DNA of 64,000 nt from positions 54,227,416 to 54,291,415 of the forward strand of contig JALMGJ010000003.1 of the NCBI GenBank assembly GCA_023362775.1, in the 5' to 3' direction. Positions 32,390-43,164 of this stretch are shown one piece after another (within the stretch, counting starts at the first letter, position 1; every line of letters starts with the position of its first letter). This stretch comes from Charina bottae (lineage: Eukaryota > Chordata > Lepidosauria > Squamata > Charinaidae). The translations under genes were made by a program, and so were the position numbers. The notes beneath the pieces are model-generated. The model ran no database searches, was not told the DNA's origin, and saw only the letters and a list, made by a program, of their open reading frames with translations.

Positions 32390-32780
32390 TTGTGTAACTC
32401 AAAGCTTCTCTGCTTTCAATTTTCTTAGGTTCTGCACTTCATAGCCATAGATCATCAATAGTATAACCATAGCACTGAAGGTGTCCATTCTTGCTTTGGT
32501 GTTTCCCACCTGTTCTACTATTGCTTTTATGCAGTTAAAGCTGAGCCATGCCACAGTTCTTTGGTGTGATATATCTTGGTCAGTTGTGCACATGGCCTTG
32601 ATCTCTTGGCTGAGGTAGATGTAGGAATTGACCTTCTCTGTTATTTTATCTTCTAGTTTCATTTCATGACACGGGCAGAATTGGTTTCATAAGTATTGAG
32701 TCTTTTTCCTGTTGATTTTAAGGCTGACTATTCTAATCAGCTTATTGAGTATTAAGGTGTCCTGATTTTCCATCTTTAAT
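32390..32780 (-). pseudogene. RTE-type LINE fragment
   Basis: The 87-residue minus-strand frame (32399-32662) reads EKVNSYIYLSQEIK...FNCIKAIVEQ...MVILLMIYGYEVQNL. It corresponds to the VNSYVYLGQEI, AAFNSIKD and LPAMLYGCETW segments that follow the palm in RTE-type reverse transcriptases. It is a different subfamily from the copy at 188-862 and lacks the catalytic region. Confidence 0.6.
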
Positions 32781-32807
32781 TCTGGATGGGGTTTTGTTGT
32801 TGTTATT

Positions 32808-32896
32808 CAGTCGTTTAGTCATGTCCGACTCTTCATGACCTCATGGACCATAGCACGCCAGGCCTTCCTGTCCTCCACTGTCTCCCGGAGTTTGGA
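32808..32896 (-). mobile_element. Bov-B LINE 3' end, about 90 bp
   Basis: Minus-strand 3' terminus: the plus strand shows gttattcagtcgtttagtca, tgtccgactcttcatgacc, catggaccatagcacgccag, cctgtcctccactgtctccc. It is flanked by tggatgggg on both sides (about 32785-32793 and about 32893-32901), a plausible 9 bp target duplication within the L2 sequence. Confidence 0.8.
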
Positions 32897-33720
32897 TGGG
32901 GATTACACTACCCTAAACAGAAACAGTGCGCAATGTGGGCATCCTCTCACAGGTGACAGCTGTGGTGGCCGGGGGGGGGGGTTGCACAGCTTCATGTTGT
33001 ACATCAATTGAACCCCTTCCTAGATCAGGAGGCATTGCACTTGGTCACTCATGCTTTGGACATCTCCTGAGTCGATTACTGCAATGCACTGTACATGGGA
33101 CTGTCCTTGAAAAACATCCAGAAGCTTCAATTGGTCCAGAATGCAGAGGTACAGGCAATTATGGGTGTGTCTTGCTATGCACATGTTACACCTTTGTTCT
33201 GGCAGCTGCACTGGCTTCCAGTTTGCTTCTGGGTGTGATTCAAGGTGCTGGTTATTACCTATAAAGCCCTACATGGCATGGAGCCTGGGTATTTGAAGAA
33301 TCACTTTATTCCCATTGTTTCTACTTGCCCCATTAGGTCAGCTGGGGAGAGCCTGCTCCGGGTCCCACCTATTAGGGATTGTCATCTAGCAGGATCTAGG
33401 AAGCATGCCTTTTCCATAGCTACACCTTCCTCTGGAGCACCATACCAAGTTTAGCTGGCCCCAACTCTACTCACCTTTTGGAAAGCCTTGAAGATCCAGC
33501 TGTTGTCCCAGGCATGGGGGCCAGGAGAGTAAATGAACACACACTATTGGTGAATGCTGTTTTCAGGAGCCACTTTCTCTTAGTTGGTTGGGCATGGTAT
33601 TTTTTAATATTTGTTTAATATACATTGTATTTATATTGTATTTTAATTCTTGTTAGCTGCCCAGATCACATAGGTGAGATGGGCAGCCATATCAATGATA
33701 TCAATAAGATAGAAATGTGA
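32897..33720 (+). pseudogene. L2-type LINE, RT C-terminus and 3' end, sense
   Basis: Sense fragments in order: attacactaccctaaacag, ALYMGLSLKNIQKLQLVQNA, CYAHVTPLFWQLHWLPV, LVITYKALHGMEPGYLKN, RKHAFSIATPS, then the 3' UTR with agctgcccagatcacatagg, gagatgggcagccatat and a short aataag tail. A G run (about 32971) and frameshifts break the reading. Confidence 0.78.
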
Positions 33721-33949
33721 CACCAGAAAGCACCATAATTTCTTTATTATCTTCAATGTTCACTGAGCCTACCACATCTCTTGCTGCTTCTCCTTAGTTT
33801 TCTACTTTTGGTTACCAAAATGGAGGCTAAAGAGATGTCACCTTGACCTTTGAGACAACAGTATTGTTTGAGTCTATGAAGGTTCTCAGTCATCCATGTG
33901 GAATTGTCTGTAGCTTGAATCATGTCAACTGGATTTCTATTTTCTTAGT

Positions 33950-33992
33950 GGAAACATTTCGCTCCTTATCCAAGGAGCTTCTTCAGTCTGAG
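33950..33992 (-). ncRNA. Hammerhead-like motif of PLE, left arm (mutated core)
   Basis: Minus strand CTGAAGA, then a strong stem II GCTCCTT/AAGGAGC with loop GGAT, then GAAATGTTT. The C of the GAAAC/ACGT segment is T here, which breaks the self-complementary ACGT seen in the right arm. Confidence 0.6.
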
Positions 33993-34083
33993 CAAAGTTG
34001 GTAAGGGAATCCTAAATATGTTCCTAGGTAGCTGTGTGACCTTACACCTGGGGCTAGGTCATGGTTATATTGAGATGTAATTT

Positions 34084-34955
34084 TTAAGTCCTTTTATCAT
34101 CTAATGGAGGGTCGTTAAAATCACCATGCTGCTGTTGAGCTTCTGAAATGGTCTTAATCTTCCTAGGCACAGAAGACAACACGGGGAGGAAGATGGGGGA
34201 GAGTTTGTGCCTGAGGCCCCCACCTCTATTCAAGGAAGGATTTTCCAAGTTGGCATAAATGGATTCCTTGACCCCTCTCTCAAACCACCTATCTTCTCTG
34301 TCTAAAATGTGAACATTAATGTCCTCAAATGAGTGTCCTTTTTCTTTTAGATGAAGATAAACTGCTGACTCTGGTCCTGTGGTGTTATTTCTCCTGTGTT
34401 GGGCCATCCTCCTGTACATAGGTTGTTTGGTTTCTCCAATGTAGAGTTCAGAGCACTCCTCACTGCACTGGATTGCATAAACTACATTGCTTTTCTTATG
34501 TTTTGGAGTTTGATCTTTGGGGTGTACAAGCCTCTGTCTCAGTGTGTTGGTGGGTTTGAAATATACAGGTATGTGGTGTTTGCCAAATATCCGTTTTATC
34601 TTCTCAGACACGCCAGCCATGTAGGGAATGACCAGGTTCTTTCGTTTACTCTGAGTCTCAGCCCTATCTGTCGCTGTTTTAGGTCTGGTAGATTTAGATT
34701 TGGTGAAGGCCCAATTTGGATATCCACAGGCCTTCAGGGCTGTTCTCAGGTGCTGATTTTCATTCTTTTTGGAATCCATGGAGGTGGGGATGGTTTCTGC
34801 TCTGTGTGACAATGTCCTGATGACTCCTAGTTTGTGCTGCAGTGGATGGTGGGAGTCAAACATCAGATATTGATCTGTGTGTGTGGGTTTCCTGTAGATC
34901 CCTATTTCTAGCTTGCCACCGGTCCCAATGAGGACTTCACAGTCTAGGAATGCCA
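34084..34955 (-). pseudogene. PLE GIY-YIG endonuclease C-terminal fragment (left arm)
   Basis: The 259-residue frame from Met at 34863, with homology continuing upstream to 34955, is identical to the right-arm protein. It includes RKPTHTDQYLMF (upstream), IPYMAGVSEKIKRIF, VVYAIQCSEEC, ELYIGETKQPMYRRMAQHRR (YIG half with the conserved Arg), HLKEKGHSFEDINVHIL, WFERGVKESIY (Glu) and ENPSLNRGGGLRH. It is truncated before the RT YVDD motif. In full-length PLEs this domain nicks target DNA; alone it is a fragment. Confidence 0.85.
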
Positions 34956-34962
34956 GTCTGTT

Positions 34963-35835
34963 GTGGCATTCCTAGACTGTGAAGTCCTCATTGGGACCGG
35001 TGGCAAGCTAGAAATAGGGATCTACAGGAAACCCACACACACAGATCAATATCTGATGTTTGACTCCCACCATCCACTGCAGCACAAACTAGGAGTCATC
35101 AGGACATTGTCACACAGAGCAGAAACCATCCCCACCTCCATGGATTCCAAAAAGAATGAAAATCAGCACCTGAGAACAGCCCTGAAGGCCTGTGGATATC
35201 CAAATTGGGCCTTCACCAAATCTAAATCTACCAGACCTAAAACAGCGACAGATAGGGCTGAGACTCAGAGTAAACGAAAGAACCTGGTCATTCCCTACAT
35301 GGCTGGCGTGTCTGAGAAGATAAAACGGATATTTGGCAAACACCACATACCTGTATATTTCAAACCCACCAACACACTGAGACAGAGGCTTGTACACCCC
35401 AAAGATCAAACTCCAAAACATAAGAAAAGCAATGTAGTTTATGCAATCCAGTGCAGTGAGGAGTGCTCTGAACTCTACATTGGAGAAACCAAACAACCTA
35501 TGTACAGGAGGATGGCCCAACACAGGAGAAATAACACCACAGGACCAGAGTCAGCAGTTTATCTTCATCTAAAAGAAAAAGGACACTCATTTGAGGACAT
35601 TAATGTTCACATTTTAGACAGAGAAGATAGGTGGTTTGAGAGAGGGGTCAAGGAATCCATTTATGCCAACTTGGAAAATCCTTCCTTGAATAGAGGTGGG
35701 GGCCTCAGGCACAAACTCTCCCCCATCTTCCTCCCCGTGTTGTCTTCTGTGCCTAGGAAGATTAAGACCATTTCAGAAGCTCAACAGCAGCATGGTGATT
35801 TTAACGACCCTCCATTAGATGATAAAAGGACTTAA
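34963..35835 (+). pseudogene. PLE GIY-YIG endonuclease C-terminal fragment (right arm)
   Basis: The 290-residue open frame starts at an ATG created at the palindrome centre. The first part (AFLDCEVLIGTGGKLEIGIY, then RKPTHTDQYL) is the end of the RT domain; residues of about 155-250 form the GIY-YIG domain (VVYAIQC, LYIGET, YRRMAQH, GVKESIY, NPSLNR). No stop interrupts it. It lacks the RT catalytic motifs. An intact frame suggests a fairly recent insertion, but the ATG is probably fortuitous. Confidence 0.85.
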
Positions 35836-35926
35836 ACATTACATCTCAATATAACCATGACCTAGCCCCAGGTGTAAGGTCACACAGCTACCTAGGAACA
35901 TATTTAGGATTCCCTTACTAACTTTG

Positions 35927-35969
35927 GTCAGACTGAAGAAGCTCCTTGGATAAGGAGCGAAACGTTTCC
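35927..35969 (+). ncRNA. Hammerhead ribozyme-like motif of PLE, right arm
   Basis: CTGAAGA (35933-35939), stem II AGCTCCTT/AAGGAGC closed by GGAT, then GAAACGTTT. Core and stem II are complete, and the base after ACGT is T, an allowed cleavage nucleotide. Stem I pairing is not obvious (gtcaga before, tccact after), so activity may need dimerisation or be lost. Confidence 0.6.
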
Positions 35970-36026
35970 ACTAAGAAAATAGAAATCCAGTTGACATGAT
36001 TCAAGCTACAGACAGTATTGTTTGAG

Positions 36027-36412
36027 CCTTTCCGCCCAAATAATAATATAGGTCAGTGGCAGAGGATTGCGAATAGTTATGAAAGATCTCTTTGTAGAAA
36101 CCCTTCTACTGTCCACTCCCCGTTTCTGGCAAATGACTCTCTATCTGGGTGGTGTAGGAAGTGTAAAAGTTGGTAGAATTGTTGTTTCCAAAATTCACCT
36201 ACCAGCCCATCTCTAGCACTCAGAACTCTAGGAAGGAGGATGTGTTTTTTTCACTTGTCATTTCTCCACTAGCAACTTGTAAGGTCTCCTAGAGTCATGC
36301 AGCCATCGCTGTACCAAAATAACAGGTATAAGGACAGGATTTATATCACATTAGTCATGGCTGGGTGATGTTGTAAAGATTTTATAAACCACAAGTGGGG
36401 AAATAGTTTAAG
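36027..36412. other. No recognised feature
   Basis: Unassigned; 36340-36400 weakly resembles 12685-12740 (gggtgatg...taaagat), possibly an old shared repeat. Confidence 0.35.
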
Positions 36413-36424
36413 TCAGCATCAGTA

Positions 36425-36750
36425 AAGGTAAAGATTCCCCCAGCACAGTTGTGCAGTCGTGTCCGACTCTAGGGGCCGGTGCTCATCTCCATTTGTTAGC
36501 CGAAGAGCCAGTGTTGTCCAAAGATGCTTCCATGGTCATGTGGCTGGCATGACACGTGCGGAATGCTGTTACCTACCCACTGAAGTGGTACCTATTAATC
36601 TACTTGCATTTGCATGCTTTCGAATTGCTAGGTTGGCAAGAGCTGGGGCGAGTGCGGGAGCTTACTCCGTCACATGGGGCTAGGGATTTGAACCTCCGAA
36701 CTTGCAATCTTCTGATCAACAAGCCTGGCGTCCGAGCCACCACGCCCCTT
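36425..36750 (-). mobile_element. Sauria-type SINE, minus strand
   Basis: The plus strand starts with aaggtaaag (reverse of the tttaccttta tail), then gtcgtgtccgactctagggg, caaccta-type body phrases and ends with the reverse of the tRNA-like head near 36750. The 12 bp duplication tcagcatcagta flanks it (36413-36424, 36751-36762). The head is more diverged than at 8479. Confidence 0.85.
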
Positions 36751-36762
36751 TCAGCATCAGTA

Positions 36763-37689
36763 TGTATGCTAAATCACTATGCACTATGCCGTGCATTGCC
36801 TGCCATTTCACATGTTGCACATGTTGAGAAATATTTTGAACTGTTGTAAACAGATTGTAAATCAATATTTTTATAGCATGCTGTATCTTTCAATGAACAA
36901 AACCTTCTTGACTGTTAAGACTGTGCAACTCTGTCTCTTTTCTAAAACAAATGAATGTAGCATACAATATACAATGGAGAAGAGCCTTCAGCAATGTTCA
37001 ATAGTGTTGGTAGGAAACACTGGCAAGTTATACTAGGTATAATTAATTTCCTCCCCAAAGTTGGCTGTCTATTATAGGGAATACAACTGGAAGGTACTAG
37101 GTTGGGAGAAAATGTTTTAAGTATTAACATAAAGGTGAAAATAGGATTTCTAATCTTCCCAATTGTTACGCAGTCTAGATATACTGAGAAATGAAGATAC
37201 AAGGAACTCTTTGCAATATTGATTGCTCAACGAAGTAATTTCTTTATTTCAGTGTGAGTTTGTACAATGTGGGAACCCAGAACTCCTTCAAAAACCTAAA
37301 TAAAAATATAGCTCTGGGCTCTATATTAAAAAGAAATAGCCGTTAGTAACCTGCAAGCCCAAGCATTTTTTTCTAATACACTATGACTTTGTAATGCAAT
37401 CTGTGATGGCTCAATTAAAACAAAAATTGTGTATTGACTGCTGATTTCCCTGTTGACTGACCTTTTGAAATATATTTTTGCTTTAGAATCCTTAAATTGA
37501 AACATTTGTACACACAGCAATAAGAATCTTATCACTAGAAATAATTATTTTTCTACCTTGTTTTCATTAAGTCAATACCTACTGTATTTTTTCTACTAAA
37601 TTATTAAGTTGCTTCTTTTTTATTTCTAAGAAAACTGTTTCAAATTCAATCAAACAAGAGACTGGATTTACTATTCTGATGTTATAGGG
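36763..37689. other. No recognised feature
   Basis: AT-rich sequence; no gene or named repeat. Confidence 0.4.
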
Positions 37690-37810
37690 CAGAGCTTTCC
37701 AAACTTTTAATGTTGGTGACACACGTTTTAGACATGCATCATTTCTTGACACACTCTTACAGCATGGCATCATTTCGCAACACACTCTTACAGCAGGGCA
37801 CAAGGCAGGC
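37690..37810 (+). mobile_element. hAT element fragment (left end only)
   Basis: CAGAGCTTTCCAAACTTTTAATG and following sequence match the first about 120 bp of the hAT at 54429, then stop at gcacaaggcaggc where L2 sequence begins. The right terminus is missing, so no duplication can be checked. Confidence 0.75.
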
Positions 37811-37940
37811 AACCAGGTCTTGGGGGACTTTCAGAAAGTCAAAAGGGATGAAGCCAGCCTTACTTGGGGGGGGGGGATGTTCCATAAAGCAGGCGCCACA
37901 GCAGAAAAGGCCCACTGCCTAGGAACCGCCAACTCTGTGA
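37811..37940 (-). repeat. L2-type LINE 3' coding end, antisense
   Basis: aaccaggtcttgggggactt, gatgttccataaagcaggcg and cagcagaaaaggcccactgc are the reverse complement of the L2 terminal coding region (form KAFSAVAPALWN). Confidence 0.6.
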
Positions 37941-38227
37941 CTAGGACTGACTCTCTCATTAGATGGAATGAAGCATTTATTTGGGGCAGTATACTGGGAC
38001 AGGCAATAAATGAACAAAGATCTTATCTGTTTCCCTGCCAGCTTGCCATGGGGAGCAGCCACTTTATTTTAGCTAAGGATCCAGCTCTCCTTCTTTCTGT
38101 TCTGAGCAACGTGCTTCCCCATGTGTCATCCACTTCACAAGAGGACATCCATTTCATCTTCATTAATGGAAGCAACGTAGCATCTTCTCACAGCATGTCA
38201 CTCTGAGGTTGTCTTCAGAGTAATGTT

Positions 38228-40339
38228 TTGTTTTGTTTTCCATAAGTTTTATTAAATTTTAAAATACATATTAAGAGCTAATACAAAAGAAAAGAAATAG
38301 AAATACAAAGTAAGAAAAAGGAAAAGAAAAAGTGAAGTCAAAAAATAACAAAGAAAATATAGAAAATAGATGTCCTCCAATTTATCCTTGAACTTTAAGT
38401 ACAACAATTAACTTTAAATGTTAGTCCTTCATACAATACACAGAAACTTTTCTTTGTCATATACCCTATGATTTCTATAATCCAATCTTCTGTTCTTCAT
38501 ATAGGTTTCACCTTTCTTGATATCTTCCAACAATCCATCTCTGGTTTCTACTCCTTAGAATAGTAATCAAATGTTCATTGTTGCATCAATTAAATGTTTT
38601 CCATTTGCTCTTTCCATTTTTACATCTATATTTATATCTTCAATAAAGTCCAATTAGTATAACAAATAAAGGCCTTATCTACGTCTAATAAAATACAGTA
38701 TATTCTGTTCATGTTATGACTATATATTCCATTAATACATAATCTAACATATTACATAACATAATACATAATATAGCAAAAATACAAAACCTAACATAAC
38801 ATATAACCTAATACATACAACATATTCTTGTAATAACCTACATTCTAATTCCATCTCATCATCTCATTGTCTTCTCATAAATGTGTCTCCAGAAAGAGTA
38901 ATATATAATATCAACATATTTATTTATAATCTTGTATCTTACACTTAAAATATCATGTTTTTATGCATCTGTAAGTTTCTCATATCTGTGCTTACTCTGT
39001 GTACAATACCAAATCCGCATTTTCATTAACCTTGCATTCCAAATCAATATCAATAAATCTCCTGTTTAGGTTATGCCAATATCACAATATGCAACTTGTT
39101 TATTTCTGTAACTCATGTGGGATATCAAAATGTTTATTTTGCCATATCTATCAATTTGCATATTAAAATCTTCCTGTCTCAGCTGCCACAATGTATTTAT
39201 GCCCAAACATTTAATAGACCACTTCCTGTAAAATATCATAATCTTCTTCTGTACCAATACATTCAAAGTCCTCTTTCCCTGTTTCTCTACTGATTCGAAA
39301 GGTCTTTCCTCTGTTTCTAAATCTGTCCCTTGTATCTTCTGTTCCTGAGCCACCAAAACTATTAATATACGTTCTATGGATTTCTTAATTTGCAAAAAAT
39401 TTTTGCTGGTTTCTTCCTTAAAATCCTGAAGTGCTGTGAGAAATGCCATTATTTGTTGTTCAAATCGTAATCAGCTGCCGTAGCCAAAACAAAAAATTTT
39501 CTCAGGGAGCAGGGAACAGCTGTTCTATTATTTATCAATAATGTCTATTTCTTTAAGTGAGAAAAGCTTTTAAAGTAAGAGATGAAAAAATTCCACAGAG
39601 CAGTATTTCAAACAGTTTGTAAAAGGAAAGATGAAAATATATTCCAAATGAAAGATAGTCCTTTCTAAAAAAAAGTAGAAAAAGAAAAAAAAAAGGTAGA
39701 GAGGCACACATTCTCTATACTTTATTCTTTATTCTTCTTTATTCTTCAGGCTGCAAGCTGCTTAACCCAAACAAACAATTTCTCAAAAGTCAGTTAGTTT
39801 GTCGAGTGAGAAATACCAACAAAGTCTCTTAAGTCCCAATTTCTCTGATACAAAAGAAAGGCAGAAAAATACAAAACTTGTTCACTATGTTGCCAAAATA
39901 AAATCTATCAAACTTCCACCAAAATTAATTATAGCAAAGAAAACACAAAATTAGCCAACATTTTGAACGAAGTCCAAAGATAAATTTTAGATAATAAAAA
40001 TGTACTAATCTAAAAAAGAAAACTAATATAAAGTGGTCTAAAAGCTGGCTGTCACTCTTGTGTCTCCCAAGAGACTTACGTTCTCTGCAGAGCTAGGATC
40101 CTCCTTCGGCCATTTCACTGCATTCACCCCGTTCTTCTCCGCGGTGGAAACAACAAAGAAAAACAGGAGTGGGCAATTACAATGGCTCTGTGAGCAATCT
40201 TCTGGTTCCCCCTTCTCCAGGGGGAAACTTCAGTGGTCTGTAGACCCCTGCAAACAAGATAGAAAGTTAGCCAGGTCTCAGAGCTCAGAGCTCTGAGAAA
40301 CTCTGACTTGTCGAGTTGCCAGCCAGGCTTGGAGTCAAA
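38228..40339 (-). mobile_element. Short L1-like LINE, family A, second full-length copy
   Basis: This 2,112 bp element is flanked by perfect 17 bp copies of gtcttcagagtaatgtt (38211-38227, 40340-40356). The 5' end (right side) matches 2569-2880 of the plus-strand copy at many positions (tggctggcaactcgac, cactgaagttt, gaccagaagattgctc-like, ccaccgcggaga). The 3' end has an A/T-rich tail with aaaacaaaac. Equal length and ends in two copies show a defined, short element rather than random truncation. Confidence 0.75.
39066..39449 (-). pseudogene. ORF1-like coiled-coil protein of family A LINE
   Basis: 127 residues on the minus strand: MAFLTALQDFKEETSKNFLQ, then KKSIERILIVLVAQEQKIQG, a K/R-rich middle, and TLWQLRQEDFNMQ. 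The N-terminal half has heptad-like hydrophobic spacing. It matches 3424-3606 in the motif SIxRxLxxxLVxLxxQExK. It ends at the 3' UTR without an RRM or C-terminal domain. The family resembles a truncated L1 ORF1; the role is unknown. Confidence 0.5.
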
Positions 40340-40429
40340 GTCTTCAGAGTAATGTTCATTGGGTTGCTAATTGGCTGGTCAGGTAGAGGCTAAGTAGTGT
40401 CATTCTTTTGCTGGCATGTAAACAGTGTA

Positions 40430-40790
40430 TTTATTTATTTTATTTATTTATTGTTCATATTTCTATTACCGCCCATCTCCCCCAACGGGGGACTCTGGGT
40501 GGTTTACAATAAAATCAACAGTTAAAAAAGATACAAATATAAAATCAACTATTATACTGTAAATACAAATAAATAAATATAAATATAAAATCCAACTGGG
40601 AATATGATGTTGTATAGTAGGGAGGATACTACAGCACCAGCCACCCCCAAGAGGAGCTGTTACCTTTCCCATCCCAAGCAAGGCAGCAGAACCAGGTCTT
40701 CAGATTCTTCCAGAAGGCCGGGAGCGAGGGGGCCCGCCTCACCTCTGAGGGCAGAATATTCAAAATGGTGGGTGCCAATGGCGGGAGTAT
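40430..40790 (-). repeat. L2-type LINE 3' end, antisense
   Basis: A tttatttattta run, cgcccatctcccccaacggg, ctctgggtggtttacaataa, then aaccaggtcttcagattctt and ccagaaggccgggagcgagg are the reverse complement of an L2 3' UTR and coding end. The coding part is short. Confidence 0.7.
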
Positions 40791-42251
40791 ATGTATGTGT
40801 GGGAACAGTCAAGTGAGGCACCTCCATGGGCTAGCCTTGATTGTGGAAAAAGTAGTATCCATTTATCTATACTGTAGGTTGCCATGCTTCATTCTTTCTT
40901 TTACTTCATTTTCATGACTTTTAATAAAATTTCTCCCATTTCTATTTTTCTAGCCCTAGCCGCAATCTACCCACCTCAATGAATGTTCTGATTTGTTTTC
41001 CCTGCCTTATATTATTGAAACAAAAACTTGGTGGCTGGACTTATCTTGCTCACTGCTATTCTTAAGGCTTTGTGTGGTCTTTTCAGTTATATCCTGGAAA
41101 ATATTTTAGTCATACTAAACTCAAAGCCATTTCTTTCTGCATTTCTTCATTGATCCCTTTGATGTTTTGTAAGGTTGATGATTGTTTATTTCCATTGAAG
41201 ATCCAGTTCCTTGGCTGGTTCTGCTCCTTTGATCTTCTTCCCCTTCATAGGAATGTTCATTAAACTTCTGATAATATACAAACTGCATTCCTATCACACA
41301 AAATAGTTATATCTCAAAACTGTACATTTGGGTGGCTCTATAGGAGTCCTTGAGCTGTAACAAATGACGCGTAGAAGAGTTTTCGGTGAGTCTTCTGCTC
41401 TTACATCTTCTGATTATTCCTCCTGACTACTACACCAGATGTAGTCAACAAATAAATGCACACATTTATTTAGCTAAAATTCCATAGGATACATAGAGTA
41501 GCAACTAACTTATTGAAAAGGATGGCATATTTTTCCTGTAAGGAATAGCCAATGATGTTTGGTTTTCTAATGTGAAAAGAAAGGTAACCAAGGGAGAAAC
41601 ACGGTAGAGAGAGAGAGAAATTATTCTATTTATTATCTCAACCCTATTCATAATTTTTCTCTCTCTCCACCATAAAACTACAATTCACAGTGATGTTATT
41701 GGATAGCACACCAAGGAAATTTTTTTTTAGAATTCATTGCCAAATTTTGGAAACCCAGTGACTGCTGGCAAAGACTCCTTTGAAAAGGAATAGAGAAATC
41801 TATGGGTCTGCCAATTTTATTAGCACAATGCTTAAACAGAAGCTTTGTAGTTAGAGAAAATGGACCTCTACTAGATGCGAAAAGCAAACTGTAAACTTCC
41901 TTCCCTCCCCGTGACTCTGCTCAAGTTTACTGGTTTCCATTGTTATCAGCAACGGGGAACCAGCAATCTGGGCCCGCCCACTCAGCTGCAGCCTGATCAG
42001 GTAGGCATCAGAAGGAATGGGTATGAGTTGCCCACCACTGGTCTAATCCAACCAGATAAAAATTAAGATCCAGTTTTTTTATTTATAAATACTTTTTATG
42101 TTCAAAAGGTAACATCATATCCTCCCTTGACTTTAGTTTTATGACTTGTTTTCTAAACTTATAGCAATTTCTTTAGTACTTTTCAGCTTTTCAGCAACCG
42201 GCTGAAATCAAGATGCCCAACATTGTACAACATATTCCTTAAATGGCTATG
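40791..42251. other. No recognised feature
   Basis: No supported gene or repeat in about 1.45 kb. Confidence 0.4.
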
Positions 42252-42656
42252 CAGATAGTCCTTGCTTAACAACCACAACTGGGACCAGAATTTCAGTCAC
42301 TAAGCAATGCAGTCATTAAGCGAATCTGACATGATTTTACGACCATTTTTGTGGTGGTTGTTAAGTGAATCACATGATCATTAAGCAAACCATGTGGCCG
42401 TTAAGCGATTCATGTGGTTCCCCATTGATTTTGCTTGCCAGAAGCCGGCTGGGAAGGTTGAAAATGGTGGTCATGTGACTGTGGGACGCTGCAATGGTTG
42501 TAAATGTGAACTGCTTGCCAAGCATCCGAATCATGATCATATGACCGTGGGATGCTGTGACGGTGGTAAGTGCAAAGACCAGTTGCAAGTCGGGTTTTAG
42601 TGCCGTCATAAGTCTGAACCATCGCTGAACAAATGGTCGTTAAGCAAGGACTACCT
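42252..42656. mobile_element. TIR DNA-transposon-like repeat (about 405 bp)
   Basis: Left end cagatagtccttgcttaac and right end gttaagcaaggactacct are inverted repeats. The interior contains repeated short units (attaagcgaat, gttaagtgaatcac; gactgtgggacgctgc and gaccgtgggatgctgt). It is non-coding. The end CAGGTAGTCC and a TA at the outer edge of the fragment at 22806 suggest a Tc1/mariner-type element, but the class is not proven. Confidence 0.65.
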
Positions 42657-43164
42657 ATATTTAAATGCTGAGCAAAGTTATTCATGTGTGTCTTTTCCTG
42701 AGTCTTTTCAACTATCTTTTTTCATTTTAGCTTAGAGAAGTTGCCTGTCCTTTGATCGTGTCTCCGGCTTATGCTCCAATTCACGCTTACATATTTTCTC
42801 CAGAATCCATTTCATCAGTGTGCCAACTAGCACAAGCAATCCTTTACATGCTCTTTCCCCTTTATAGTTAGTGCTACTTCCCAATCCCACTACAGATTTG
42901 GAGGCTTATATTACTATATTTGGCATTTCCTATTTCAGGGTGGATATACAGTACATTTCTGTGCTGCACTGATTTATTTTAGCTCAGGTTGTTAGCAGGT
43001 TATTGAAGTTTAGTGATTTACCATCATGTTGATCCTCTTCCCTGACCCCATCCTGTCATATGCTGCTTTATAATGATTTCTTGTATTGTATCCTCACACT
43101 TTTTTGCATTCAGAATATCAAAGCAGTCTAGATAGTTGGAGGATAAAAAGTTCTAGAAATAAAA
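42657..43164. other. No recognised feature
   Basis: Unassigned sequence. Confidence 0.4.

Larger units (their letters stand above)
33873..36011. mobile_element. Penelope-like element, 2.1 kb inverted dimer with 15 bp TSD
   Basis: Two copies of about 1.05 kb face outward around an 8 nt spacer (34956-34963). Positions pair as x and 69919-x with no indel. The pair is bounded by perfect 15 bp copies of acagtattgtttgag (33858-33872, 36012-36026). The left arm extends 35 nt further into the 3' terminus (33873-33907). Over 34084-34955 I see no differences; I count four mismatches in about 175 bp of 3' UTR. Each arm starts just after the RT palm and keeps an open GIY-YIG frame. Confidence 0.92.

Noticed and set aside
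34396..34809. 137-residue antisense ORF present in both PLE arms
   Set aside because: It is the shadow of the GIY-YIG frame on the other strand; it appears twice only because the arms are identical.
33858..36026. PLE palindrome as an assembly foldback artefact
   Set aside because: The outer flanks are different unique sequences, yet share a 15 bp TSD, and one arm is 35 nt longer; a foldback error would mirror the flanks too. Long reads would still be decisive.
36340..36410. Similarity to 12685-12740 as a shared element
   Set aside because: Only a weak, short match with no ends; kept as a remark, not called.
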